Positions 49,515 to 58,232 of a stretch of 64,000 nucleotides of DNA are shown here, piece after piece (position 1 is the stretch's first letter; every line of letters starts with the position of its first letter). The stretch spans positions 992,001-1,056,000 of the forward strand of contig NZ_FQVX01000001.1 of NCBI RefSeq assembly GCF_900129495.1, in the 5' to 3' direction. The notes beneath the pieces are model-generated. The model saw only the letters and a list, made by a program, of their open reading frames with translations. It was not told the DNA's origin and made no database searches. The translations under genes were made by a program, and so were the position numbers. This DNA comes from Geodermatophilus nigrescens (GTDB lineage Bacteria; Actinomycetota; Actinomycetes; Mycobacteriales; Geodermatophilaceae).

Positions 49515-50432
49515 ATGGGAGCCGGGCACGCGCACGACCACGGCACCGCCGCGGGGGCCTCCCGCGGCCGGCTGGCGGTCGTACTGGGTCTCACGCTGGC
49601 GGTGCTGGCGGCCGAGGTCGTCGGGTCGGTGGTGTCCGGCTCACTGGCACTGCTCGCCGACGCCGGCCACATGGCCACCGACGCGCTCGGCGTGGGCCTC
49701 GCCCTCGGCGCGGTCACGCTGGCACAGCGGCCCGCCCGCGGCCGGCGCACGTTCGGCTGGCAGCGGGTGGAGATCCTCGCCGCGGTGGCCAACGGGCTGC
49801 TGCTCGCCGGGGTCGCGGTTTTCGTGCTGGTGGAGGCGGTCCGCCGGATCGGTGACCCGCCGGAGATCGACTCCGGCGTGGTGCTCGTCGTCGCGGCGGG
49901 GGGCCTGGCCGCGAACCTCGCCGGGCTGGCGCTGCTGCACCGCGGCCGGGGCACCTCGCTGGCCGTCCGCGGCGCACACCTGGAGGTGCTCGGCGACGCG
50001 CTCGGCTCGGTCGCCGTCCTCGTCGCCGGCGCCGTCGTCGCGCTCACCGGGTGGACGCCGGCCGACACCGTCGCCGCGCTCGTCGTGGGCTGCCTGGTCC
50101 TGCCGCGGGCGTGGTCGCTGCTGCGCGAGTCGCTCGACGTGCTGCTCGAGGCAGCCCCGCGCGGCGTCGACCTGGACGAGGTGCGCGCGCACGTGCTCGG
50201 CGTCGAGGGCGTCATCGGCGTCCACGACCTGCACGCCTGGACCATCACCTCGGGCCTGCCGGTGCTGTCCGCGCACGTCGTCGTCACCGACGAGGCGCTC
50301 GCCGACGGCCACGGCGGGCGGATCCTCGACTCGCTGGGCACCTGCCTGGGCGCCCACTTCGACGTCGACCACTGCACCTTCCAGCTGGAGGCCGAGGCGC
50401 ACGCCGGTCACGAGGCGCCCGTCCACGACTAG
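49515..50432 (+). CDS. cation diffusion facilitator (CzcD-like)
   Basis: A 305-residue CDF exporter with six helices and a C-terminal cytoplasmic domain. The N-terminus is histidine-rich (HAHDHG). Zinc-site motifs are LLADAGHMATDALGV in helix two and HLEVLGDALGSV in helix five. The C-terminal domain has GVHDLHAWTITSGLPVLSAHVVV and FDVDHCTFQLE, which bind regulatory metal. It should expel zinc, cobalt or similar ions in exchange for protons. ATG 49515 follows GGGGAGGTGGG. Confidence 0.92.
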   Translation: MGAGHAHDHGTAAGASRGRLAVVLGLTLAVLAAEVVGSVVSGSLALLADAGHMATDALGVGLALGAVTLAQRPARGRRTFGWQRVEILAAVANGLLLAGVAVFVLVEAVRRIGDPPEIDSGVVLVVAAGGLAANLAGLALLHRGRGTSLAVRGAHLEVLGDALGSVAVLVAGAVVALTGWTPADTVAALVVGCLVLPRAWSLLRESLDVLLEAAPRGVDLDEVRAHVLGVEGVIGVHDLHAWTITSGLPVLSAHVVVTDEALADGHGGRILDSLGTCLGAHFDVDHCTFQLEAEAHAGHEAPVHD

Positions 50433-50479
50433 CCGAGTGGGACAGTGGACGACGGAGACGGATCGGACCGGAGGTACTG

Positions 50480-51442
50480 GTGGAGCACGGGCACCACTCG
50501 GGCATGTGGGTGCCCGGCGAGCCACCCACGTGGGGACGCATGTTCCTGCCGCACCTCGACGCCTGGTCGGTGCTGCCGGTGCTCGCGCTGCTCGGGATCG
50601 CCGCCTACGCCGTCGGCGTGGTCCGGGTGCGCCGCTCGGGCGTGGCCTGGCCGTGGTGGCGCGCGGCGGCGTGGGTCGCCGGCTGCCTGTCGCTGTTCGC
50701 CGTCACGGGCACCTGGCTCAACGGCTACAGCATGGTGCTGTTCAGCGTCCACATGGCCCAGCACATGGTGCTGTCGATGGTGGCGCCGCTCCTGCTGCTC
50801 CTCGGCCGGCCGGTGACCCTCGCCCTGCGCGCGCTGCCGCGCGGCCGGGGGGTGGCCGGCGTGCCACGGGCGCTGCTGCTCGACGCCCTGCACAGCCGGG
50901 TGGCGCGGTTCGTCTCGCACCCGCTGTTCACGCTGCCGCTGTTCCTGGTGAGCCTCTACGGCGTCTACTTCACGCCCGTGTTCGACGCCCTCATGGGCGA
51001 CCCGTTCGGGCACCAGTTCATGCTCGCCCACTTCACCGTGACCGGGCTGCTGTTCTTCGGGCCGATCCTCGCCCAGGACCCGTGGCCCCGGCAGGTCGGC
51101 CACGCCGGGCGGATGCTCGAGCTGCTGATCCCGATGCCCCTGCACGCCTTCTTCGGCGTCGCGATCATGATGTCGACGTCGCTGGTGGTGCGGACCTTCG
51201 CCGAGCCGCCGGCCGGCTGGGGCGTCGACCCCCTCGCCGACCAGAACACGGCCGGCAGCATCGCCTGGTCCTTCGGCGAGCTGCCGACCGTGTTCGTGCT
51301 GGCCGTGGTGCTGTTCAGCTGGATGGGGTCGGAGGAGCGTCGCGGCCGCCGGATCGACCGGGCCGCCGTGCGCACCGACGACGCGGAGCTCGAGGCCTAC
51401 AACGCCCGGCTCCGCGCGATGGCCGCCCGCCCCGGGAGCTGA
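50480..51442 (+). CDS. cytochrome c oxidase assembly protein CtaG-like
   Basis: A 320-residue membrane protein of the CtaG_caa3 family with about eight to nine helices. Conserved phrases are LFSVHMAQHMVLSMVAPLLLLLGRP, HPLFTLPLFLVSLYGVYFTP, FMLAHFTVTGLLFFGPI and MPLHAFFGVAIMMS. The histidines in these helices are probable copper ligands for building the oxidase CuB site. The terminal oxidase subunit gene ctaD lies 4.9 kb downstream. GTG 50480 follows CCGGAGG. Confidence 0.88.
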   Translation: MEHGHHSGMWVPGEPPTWGRMFLPHLDAWSVLPVLALLGIAAYAVGVVRVRRSGVAWPWWRAAAWVAGCLSLFAVTGTWLNGYSMVLFSVHMAQHMVLSMVAPLLLLLGRPVTLALRALPRGRGVAGVPRALLLDALHSRVARFVSHPLFTLPLFLVSLYGVYFTPVFDALMGDPFGHQFMLAHFTVTGLLFFGPILAQDPWPRQVGHAGRMLELLIPMPLHAFFGVAIMMSTSLVVRTFAEPPAGWGVDPLADQNTAGSIAWSFGELPTVFVLAVVLFSWMGSEERRGRRIDRAAVRTDDAELEAYNARLRAMAARPGS

Positions 51443-51472
51443 GCGGGCGGCCCTGCGAGGTCGGCCTGCGCG

Positions 51473-53062
51473 TCAGCCGACGTGGACGGGGGCGTCCCCG
51501 GTGGGCAGGTCGTCCTTGGTCGCCTTGATGAGCAGCGCCGCGGCGACGGCGCCGAGCACCAGCAGCGCGGCGGCCCAGGTGAAGGCGGTCGTGTAGCCCT
51601 CCACCTGCGCCTGCAGCGCGACGGCCGCGGGGTCCTGCGGCGTCGGCGAGGCCAGGACGTCGGCCGAGTAGGCGCTGATCGCGCCGACCGACAGCGAGGC
51701 CAGGACGGCGGTGCCGATCGAGGCGCCCACCTGCTGGGTGGCGTTGAGCATCGCGCTCGCGGCACCGGCGTCGTGCTCGCCGGCGCCCACGAGCGCGAGG
51801 TTCGACAGCGGCACGAAGGTGAAGCCCAGCCCCAGGCCCAGCAGCAGCTGGCCCGGGAAGGCGAGGGCCCAGAAGCCGCTGTCGACGCCGAGGAACGACA
51901 TGGTGAACAGCCCCGCCGCGGCGAGCAGCCCGCCGAGCACCATGAGCGGCTTCGGGCCGATCCGCGGCACCAGGGCGCTGGCCGCGCCGGCGGAGATGAA
52001 CACACCCAGCGTGGTGGGCAGCGAGGCGACGCCCGCGACCACCGGCTCGTAGCCGAGCACCTGCTGGAAGTACAGGCTCAGGAAGAAGAACGCCCCGATC
52101 AGCCCGGCGCCGACCAGCGTCGAGGTGAGGTAGGCGCCGCCGCGGTTGCGGTCGAGGACGATGCGCATCGGCAGCAGCGGGTTGCGGGTGCGCAGCTCCA
52201 GGAGCACGAACAGCGCCACCAGCACCAGCCCGCCGACGATGAACACCCACGCCAGGCCGTCGGTCCAGCCGCTGGCCGGTGTCACGAAGTCCCGGCCGCC
52301 CTGCGCGGCGATCTGGCCGTTGGCGGCCTGCGCCTCACCCGCATTGGTCTGCGACGCCTCGGCCACCCGGGTGAAGCCGTAGACGATCGCGGCGAGGCCG
52401 ACGGTGATGAGCACCGCGCCGGGGATGTCGTACTTGGTGTCCCCGGGGGCCTTGCTCTCCGGGACGATCGGGATGGCCAGGACGACGGCGAGCAGCGCCA
52501 CCGGCAGGTTGACCCAGAAGCACCAGCGCCAGTCGGCGTACTCGGTGAGGACGCCGCCGAGCAGCAGGCCGACGGCCGAGCCGCCGCCGGCGATCGCGCC
52601 GTAGACGCCGAAGGCCTTGGCCCGCTCCTTCGGGTCGGTGAACAGGACGGTCAGCAGGGCCAGCGACGCGGGCGCGAGCAGCGCGCCGAAGACGCCCTGC
52701 AGCGCGCGGGCGGCGAAGAGCATGCCCTCGTTCTGGGCGATGCCGCCGAGGGCCGAGGCGATGGCGAAGCCCGCGGCGCCGACGAGGTAGGTGCGCTTGC
52801 GGCCCCAGAAGTCGGCGATGCGGCCGCCGAGGAGCAGGAAGCCGCCGAAGGTGAGGGTGTAGGCGGTGACGATCCACTGCTGCGTGGCCGCGCTGATGCC
52901 GAGGTCGGACGACACGGCGGGCAGCGCGATGTTGACGATCGTGGCGTCGAGGATGACCAGGAGGACGGTCATCGCAATGACGCCCAGCGCCAGCCAGCGC
53001 TTCTCGTAGGGCTCCGACGCCGGGGTGACCGGCTCTGCGGAGGGGGACGACGGGTGGGTCAT
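51473..53062 (-). CDS. EmrB/QacA-type MFS multidrug transporter
   Basis: A 529-residue transporter of the 14-helix DHA2 group. The start KRWLALGVIAMTVLLVILDATIVNIALPAV contains motif D1, GGRIADFWGRKRTY is motif A, and ALQGVFGALLAPASLALL is motif B. A 60-residue loop between helices six and seven is unusually long (ASQTNAGEAQAANGQIA). Such proteins export drugs or cations by proton exchange. Nothing in the neighbourhood gives the substrate, and no TetR repressor is adjacent. Confidence 0.9.
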   Translation of the reverse strand: MTHPSSPSAEPVTPASEPYEKRWLALGVIAMTVLLVILDATIVNIALPAVSSDLGISAATQQWIVTAYTLTFGGFLLLGGRIADFWGRKRTYLVGAAGFAIASALGGIAQNEGMLFAARALQGVFGALLAPASLALLTVLFTDPKERAKAFGVYGAIAGGGSAVGLLLGGVLTEYADWRWCFWVNLPVALLAVVLAIPIVPESKAPGDTKYDIPGAVLITVGLAAIVYGFTRVAEASQTNAGEAQAANGQIAAQGGRDFVTPASGWTDGLAWVFIVGGLVLVALFVLLELRTRNPLLPMRIVLDRNRGGAYLTSTLVGAGLIGAFFFLSLYFQQVLGYEPVVAGVASLPTTLGVFISAGAASALVPRIGPKPLMVLGGLLAAAGLFTMSFLGVDSGFWALAFPGQLLLGLGLGFTFVPLSNLALVGAGEHDAGAASAMLNATQQVGASIGTAVLASLSVGAISAYSADVLASPTPQDPAAVALQAQVEGYTTAFTWAAALLVLGAVAAALLIKATKDDLPTGDAPVHVG

Positions 53063-53142
53063 GGGGGTCCTCGGGGACTCGTGCGGAGAGCGGCCGAGGT
53101 CATCGGCCGCGACGAAAACTAGCCCCCTGCGACCATGTCGGC

Positions 53143-53661
53143 GTGGCCGTTTCGCTGGTGGTGACCGCCGACACGCACCTGCCGAAGCGTGCGCGTGACC
53201 TACCTCATTCCCTCTGGGCCGCCATCGACGCCGCCGACCTCGTCGTGCATGCCGGCGACTGGGTCGACGTCGCCCTGCTCGACCTCCTGGAGGCCCGCTC
53301 CCGCCGGCTGCTGGCCGTGCACGGCAACAACGACCACGGCCCGCTGCGCGAGCGGCTGCCGGAGGTCGCCCGGGCCGAGGTGGAGGGACTGCGGATCGCC
53401 GTCGTCCACGAGACCGGGGACGCCAAGGGGCGCGAGCGCCGCTGCGCCGCGCGGTTCCCGGACACCGACGTCCTGTTCTTCGGCCACAGCCACATCCCGT
53501 GGGACACCGTGGCGCCCAGCGAGGGGACGCCGTCGGGCCTCCGGCTGGTCAACCCCGGCTCGCCCACCGACCGCCGCCGCCAGCCGCACGGCACCTTCGT
53601 GACCGCGGTCGCCGACGCCGGCGCGCTGACCGGGGTCACGTTCCACCCCGTCCCGCGGTGA
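53143..53661 (+). CDS. YfcE-type metallophosphoesterase
   Basis: A 172-residue calcineurin-like phosphoesterase. All metal motifs are present: TADTHLP, VVHAGDW, AVHGNNDHG and LFFGHSHIPW with LVNPGSPTDRR after it. Length fits YfcE/MJ0936, which hydrolyse phosphodiesters with manganese. The GTG of the downstream MFS gene overlaps the stop (GTGA), starting a coupled three-gene operon. The substrate is unknown. Confidence 0.92.
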   Translation: MAVSLVVTADTHLPKRARDLPHSLWAAIDAADLVVHAGDWVDVALLDLLEARSRRLLAVHGNNDHGPLRERLPEVARAEVEGLRIAVVHETGDAKGRERRCAARFPDTDVLFFGHSHIPWDTVAPSEGTPSGLRLVNPGSPTDRRRQPHGTFVTAVADAGALTGVTFHPVPR

Positions 53662-54899
53662 CGACGCCCGCCGCCGAGCCCGCCGCTCCGCCCCGCGCCC
53701 GCTGGCGCCACCTCGGCGTCGGCCTCACCGGGCTGGTCGCCGCCTGCGCGGCGCAGAACGGCCTGCCCTTCCTCACCGTCGCGCTGCGCGCCGAGGGGCT
53801 GACCCTGCCGCAGGTCGGCCTGCTCGTCAGCGCCCCGACCGCGGGGCTGGTCTGCACGCTGCTCCTCTGGGGAGCGCTGGCCGACCGGTACGGCGAGCGG
53901 CTCGTGCTCACCGCCGGCCTGGCCGTGGCCGCCGGCGCGCTCACCGGCGCGGCCCTGGCCGACGGCGCCCTCGCCACCGGCCTCTGGCTGCTCCTGGCCG
54001 GCGGCGGCAGCGCCTCGGTGCACGTCGCCAGCGGCCGCCTCGTCCTCGGCTGGTTCCCGCCCGAGCAGCGCGGCCTGGCGATGGGCGTCCGCCAGGCCGG
54101 GCAGCCGCTGGGCGTGGGCCTGGCCGGGCTGCTGCTGCCGCGGCTGGCCGGCGACGGTCCCGGCGGTGCCCTCGCCCTGCTCGCGGCCGGCTGCGCGGCG
54201 ACGGCGGTGCTCGTCGGCGTGCTGGTGCGCGACCCCGCCCGCCCGCCGCGCGCCCCCGGCGCCGCGCGGCCCGCCTCGCCCTACCGCGGCCCGGTGCTGT
54301 GGCGGGTGCACGCGGCGAGCACCCTGCTCGTGGTGCCGCAGTTCGCCGTCGCGGGGCTCGCCTTCGACTGGCTGGTGCGCGACGGCGGCTGGAGCGCGGC
54401 CGGCGCCGGCACGCTGCTGGCCGCCTCCCAGGCCGGTGGGGTGGCCGCGCGGCTGGGCGCGGGCACGTGGTCCGACCGCGTGGGCAGCAGGCTCGGGCCG
54501 CTGCGCCGGGTGGCCGCGGCGGTCGCCGTCGTCGTGGGGGTGCTCGCCGTCGTCGCCGCGCTGACCCCCGGCGTCCTCGGTCCCGCCGTGGCGGCCGCGG
54601 CGGTGGCCGTCGCCGCGGTCGCCACGGTCAGCCCCAACGGCGTGGCCTTCACCTCGGTGGCCGAGCAGGCCGGCAGCGCCTGGGCCGGGCGCGCCCTCGG
54701 CGCGCACAACACCGTCCAGAACCTGGCGGCGGCGCTCACCGTCCCGGCCGCGGCGCTGCTCGTCGACGGCGGGCCCGGCTACTGGGCGGCGTTCGCGGTC
54801 GGCGCGGCCGCCGCGCTCGCCGCCGTCGCCGTGGTCCCCGGGCGGGCCGCCGAGGCGCCGCCCCCGCCCGCGCTGCCCGCGACGGCGGCGGCCCGGTGA
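53658..54899 (+). CDS. MFS transporter
   Basis: A 413-residue twelve-helix major facilitator. Motif A appears as WGALADRYGERLVL and again in the second half as GTWSDRVGSRLGPL. GLAMGVRQAGQPLGVGLAG is conserved in sugar-phosphate/nitrate-like and drug exporters. GTG 53658 overlaps the phosphoesterase stop, and its own stop overlaps the RlmA-like start, so all three are translationally coupled. The substrate is unknown. Confidence 0.88.
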   Translation: MTTPAAEPAAPPRARWRHLGVGLTGLVAACAAQNGLPFLTVALRAEGLTLPQVGLLVSAPTAGLVCTLLLWGALADRYGERLVLTAGLAVAAGALTGAALADGALATGLWLLLAGGGSASVHVASGRLVLGWFPPEQRGLAMGVRQAGQPLGVGLAGLLLPRLAGDGPGGALALLAAGCAATAVLVGVLVRDPARPPRAPGAARPASPYRGPVLWRVHAASTLLVVPQFAVAGLAFDWLVRDGGWSAAGAGTLLAASQAGGVAARLGAGTWSDRVGSRLGPLRRVAAAVAVVVGVLAVVAALTPGVLGPAVAAAAVAVAAVATVSPNGVAFTSVAEQAGSAWAGRALGAHNTVQNLAAALTVPAAALLVDGGPGYWAAFAVGAAAALAAVAVVPGRAAEAPPPPALPATAAAR

Positions 54900-55750
54900 G
54901 CCGTCGGTCCTGGCCGCCGCGCGCCGTGGGGCTGCTGGCCTGCCCGGTGTGCGGCGCGCCGCTGGCGGCCCTGCCCGCCGACACCGGCCTGCGCTGCCCG
55001 GCCGGCCACTCCTTCGACCGCGCCCGGCAGGGCCACGTCACGCTGCTGCCGCCGGGGCACACGCCGCCGTCGGGCGACAGCGCGGAGATGGTCGCCGACC
55101 GGGCGGAGGTCCTCGCCGCGGGCACCTACGCCGGGCTGACGGCGGCGCTCGCCGCCGCGGTGGCCGCGGGGGAGGGGCCGGTCGGGTCCGTGCTCGACCT
55201 CGGCGGCGGCACCGGCCACCACCTCGCGGGCGTGCTCGACGCGCTGCCGGAGGCGGTCGGCGTGGTGCTCGACTCCTCGCGGTACGCCGCGCGCCGGGCG
55301 GCCGGGGCCTCGCCGCGCGCGATGGCCGTCGTCTCCGACACCTGGGCGCGCCTGCCGGTCCGCGACGGCGCGGTCGACCGGGCCATGGTCGTCTTCGCGC
55401 CGCGCAACGGCCGGGAGACGGCGCGGGTGCTCCGCCCCGGCGGGCGGCTGGTGGTGGCCACCCCCGCGCCCGACCACCTCGCCGAGCTGGTGGGCCCGCT
55501 CGGGTTGCTGCGCGTCGACCCGGACAAGGCGGCGCGCCTGTCGGGCTCGCTGGAGCCGCACCTGCGGCCGGCGGGCGCGGCGGCGCACCGGGAGGAGCTG
55601 GAGCTCGACGCCCGCGCGGTGGCCGCCGTCGTCGGCATGGGGCCGCACGCCCGCCACCTCGCGCCGGGGGAGCTGGCCGGGCGGCTGGCCGGGCTGCGCC
55701 CGCGGGTCCGGGTGACCCTTGCCGTCGACGTCACCACCTGGACCGTCTGA
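54896..55750 (+). CDS. RlmA-like 23S rRNA guanine-N1 methyltransferase
   Basis: A 284-residue protein. The N-terminal zinc finger uses C16, C19, C33 and H37 (LACPVCGAPL, LRCPAGHSFDRARQGHVTLL). The methyltransferase domain has VLDLGGGTGHHLAG as motif I. This pairing is specific to RlmA-type enzymes, which methylate G745 or G748 of 23S rRNA; in actinomycete producers the G748 form (TlrB) gives resistance to tylosin-like macrolides. Which position applies here is unknown. GTG 54896 overlaps the MFS stop; a coupled exporter makes a resistance role thinkable. Confidence 0.85.
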   Translation: MSRRSWPPRAVGLLACPVCGAPLAALPADTGLRCPAGHSFDRARQGHVTLLPPGHTPPSGDSAEMVADRAEVLAAGTYAGLTAALAAAVAAGEGPVGSVLDLGGGTGHHLAGVLDALPEAVGVVLDSSRYAARRAAGASPRAMAVVSDTWARLPVRDGAVDRAMVVFAPRNGRETARVLRPGGRLVVATPAPDHLAELVGPLGLLRVDPDKAARLSGSLEPHLRPAGAAAHREELELDARAVAAVVGMGPHARHLAPGELAGRLAGLRPRVRVTLAVDVTTWTV

Positions 55751-55790
55751 CCCGGGCCGCCTGACCCCGGACTGCCTGACCCCGGACGCG

Positions 55791-55827
55791 CCGGAGGGGC
55801 CCGGCCGACGTGGCCGGGCCCCTCCGG
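55791..55827. terminator. 16-bp bidirectional hairpin
   Basis: CCGGAGGGGCCCGGCC (55791-55806) and GGCCGGGCCCCTCCGG (55812-55827) pair perfectly around a five-base loop. It lies between the convergent RlmA-like and GlsB-like genes. Confidence 0.8.
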
Positions 55828-55865
55828 GGCTGGTGGGTCAGGCCCCGCGGGGGGCCGTCACCGGG

Positions 55866-56147
55866 TCAGACGCGCGTGCCGCGGGCCCGTCCGCGCGTGG
55901 CGAAGACGTAGACCAGGAGCACCACGATGGCGCCGATGATCGAGCCGATGATCCCGGCGGTGCCGAGCTCGAAGCCGCGTCCGCTGAGCAGGCTGCCGAG
56001 CAGGTTGCCGACGAACGAGCCGATGATGCCGAGGACGATCGTCATCCCGACGCTCATGGACTGCTTGCCGGGGACGACGGCACGGGCGATGAAGCCGGCG
56101 ATGGCGCCGACCACGATCAGCACGATGATGTTCCAGAGGATCTCCAC
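55866..56147 (-). CDS. GlsB/YeaQ/YmgE family membrane protein
   Basis: A 93-residue protein with three glycine-rich membrane helices: IIVLIVVGAIAGFIARAVVPG, MTIVLGIIGSFVGNLLGSLL and GIIGSIIGAIVVLLVYVF. This is the transglycosylase-associated or GlsB stress family, whose function is unknown. GTG 56147 has GGGAGG at the right distance. It is monocistronic by appearance. Confidence 0.9.
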   Translation of the reverse strand: MEILWNIIVLIVVGAIAGFIARAVVPGKQSMSVGMTIVLGIIGSFVGNLLGSLLSGRGFELGTAGIIGSIIGAIVVLLVYVFATRGRARGTRV

Positions 56148-56336
56148 GGTGGACCTCCCGAGCAGGTGGCCTTGGTGGCCGGGGCCTGGGATCTCCAGAG
56201 CCGGACGTTCCTGTTCCCTGCCTGAGCAGGGCGGAAACCATCGTGATCATGATGTGACCCTGCGTCGCGCCGGAGGGGTCCCGTGTGCGGCGGCGCGCCT
56301 GCCCGGGCAGGCCGGACGTGTCCCGCCGAGTCGGTC

Positions 56337-56342
56337 TAAGCT
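56337..56342 (+). promoter_or_regulatory. -10 element of leaderless promoter for ctaD
   Basis: TAAGCT ends six bases before GTG 56349, with no Shine-Dalgarno sequence present, so the transcript probably starts at the start codon. Confidence 0.45.
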
Positions 56343-56348
56343 GCGGCC

Positions 56349-58106
56349 GTGACGATCGCGCCTGCACCGATCGTGAGCCGGCCCAGCCCGGCTCGCGAGG
56401 TCCAGCGGGGTGCGCGGCTCTCGAACCTGCTGCGGACCACGGACCACAAGACCATCGGCCTGATGTACATGGCCACCTCGTTCGCCTGGTTCATCGTGGG
56501 TGGCTTCATGGCCATGCTGATCCGCGGTGAGCTCGGCCAGCCCGGGCTGCAGTTCCTCTCGCCCGAGCAGTACAACCAGCTCGTCACGATGCACGGCACG
56601 ATCATGCTGCTGATGTTCGCGACGCCGCTGTTCTTCGCGTTCTCGAACCTGATCATGCCGCTGCAGATCGGTGCCCCCGACGTCGCGTTCCCGCGGCTGA
56701 ACGCCTTCTCGTACTGGCTGTTCCTCTTCGGTGGCCTGATCCTCGTCTCCGGCTTCTTCACGCCGGGCGGCGCGGCCGACTTCGGCTGGTACGCCTACAC
56801 CCCGCTGTCCGACGTGGTCCACAGCCCGGGTGCCGGCGCGAACCTCTGGATCGCGGGCCTGGCCGTCTCGGGTCTGGGCACCATCCTCGGCGCGGTCAAC
56901 TTCACCGCCACGATCGTCTGCCTGCGGGCGCCGGGCATGACCCTGTTCCGGATGCCGATCTTCACCTGGAACACGCTGGTCACCAGCCTGCTGGTGCTGC
57001 TGGCCTTCCCGATCCTCACCGCCGCGCTGCTCGCGCTGCTGGCCGACCGCCAGCTCGGTGCCCTCGTCTTCTCCGACGAGAACGGCGGCCCGATGCTGTG
57101 GCAGCACCTCTTCTGGTTCTTCGGCCACCCCGAGGTCTACATCATCGCCCTGCCGTTCTTCGGCATCATCACCGAGGTCATCCCGGTGTTCAGCCGCAAG
57201 CCGCTGTTCGGCTACAAGGGCATGGTCGGCGCGACGCTGCTCATCGGTGGCCTGTCGCTGACGGTGTGGGCGCACCACATGTACGCCACCGGCGCGGTCC
57301 TGCTGCCGTTCTTCGCCTTCCTGACCTACCTGATCGCGGTCCCCACCGGCATCAAGTTCTTCAACTGGATCGGCACCATGTGGCGCGGCCAGCTGACCTT
57401 CGAGACGCCGATGCTGTTCTCGATCGGCTTCCTCGTCACCTTCCTCCTCGGTGGCCTGACCGGCGTCCTGCTGGCCAGCCCGCCGCTGGACTGGCACGTC
57501 AACGACAGCTACTTCGTCGTCGCCCACTTCCACTACGTCGTCTTCGGCACCGTGGTGTTCGCCGCCTACGCCGGCATCTACTTCTGGTTCCCGAAGATGG
57601 CCGGCCGGATGATGGACGAGCGGCTGGGCAAGCTGCACTTCTGGCTGACGTTCATCGGCTTCCACGCCACGTTCCTGGTCCAGCACTGGCTGGGCACCCA
57701 GGGCATGCCGCGCCGGTACGTCGACTACCTGCCCACCGACGGCTTCACGACGCTGCACGTCATCTCGACGATCGGCTCGTTCGTCCTCGGTGCCTCGACC
57801 ATCCCGTTCCTCTACAACGTGGCCAAGTCGTGGAAGTACGGCCGGCTCGCGCTGCGGGACGACCCGTGGGGCCACGGCAACTCGCTCGAGTGGGCCACCT
57901 CCTCGCCGCCGCCGCGGCACAACTTCACCGAGATCCCGCGGATCCGGTCGGAGCGCCCGGCGTTCGAGGCGCACTACCCGCACCTCATCGAGCGGCTGCA
58001 CGCCGAGGCGCACGTCGGCAAGCGGCACGAGCCCTACGGCGGGGTCAGCGAGCTCGCCAACGGCACCGGCCCGCGTCAGGGTCCGAACGACCCCGACCCG
58101 TTCTGA
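56349..58106 (+). CDS. ctaD: cytochrome c oxidase subunit I
   Basis: A 585-residue heme-copper oxidase subunit with twelve core helices. The heme a ligand lies in [11 protein letters not shown]. CuB ligands are in [10 protein letters not shown] and WAHHMYATG. The heme a3 and a ligands are in [11 protein letters not shown]. It reduces oxygen to water at the inner side of the cytoplasmic membrane and pumps protons. The N-terminal 25 residues and the acidic C-terminal 60 residues are actinobacterial extensions. serB follows on the same strand, the same order as ctaD-serB2 in mycobacteria. Confidence 0.97.
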   Translation: MTIAPAPIVSRPSPAREVQRGARLSNLLRTTDHKTIGLMYMATSFAWFIVGGFMAMLIRGELGQPGLQFLSPEQYNQLVTMHGTIMLLMFATPLFFAFSNLIMPLQIGAPDVAFPRLNAFSYWLFLFGGLILVSGFFTPGGAADFGWYAYTPLSDVVHSPGAGANLWIAGLAVSGLGTILGAVNFTATIVCLRAPGMTLFRMPIFTWNTLVTSLLVLLAFPILTAALLALLADRQLGALVFSDENGGPMLWQHLFWFFGHPEVYIIALPFFGIITEVIPVFSRKPLFGYKGMVGATLLIGGLSLTVWAHHMYATGAVLLPFFAFLTYLIAVPTGIKFFNWIGTMWRGQLTFETPMLFSIGFLVTFLLGGLTGVLLASPPLDWHVNDSYFVVAHFHYVVFGTVVFAAYAGIYFWFPKMAGRMMDERLGKLHFWLTFIGFHATFLVQHWLGTQGMPRRYVDYLPTDGFTTLHVISTIGSFVLGASTIPFLYNVAKSWKYGRLALRDDPWGHGNSLEWATSSPPPRHNFTEIPRIRSERPAFEAHYPHLIERLHAEAHVGKRHEPYGGVSELANGTGPRQGPNDPDPF

Positions 58107-58150
58107 CCCGCCCGGCCGTCGCCTGACGGCCACCGCGATCGCACGTCACC

Positions 58151-58186
58151 ACGACGCCCCGTCGGCCCCGGCCGGCGGGGCGTCGT
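58151..58186 (+). terminator. 17-bp hairpin after ctaD
   Basis: ACGACGCCCCGTCGGCC and GGCCGGCGGGGCGTCGT pair along 17 positions with one G-T wobble, leaving the innermost bases as loop. It lies 45 bases after the ctaD stop and is followed by CGTT. Confidence 0.75.
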
Positions 58187-58232
58187 CGTTCCGCGGGACC
58201 ACCGCCCGGGCGCCGCAGACCGGTGCGGCACG

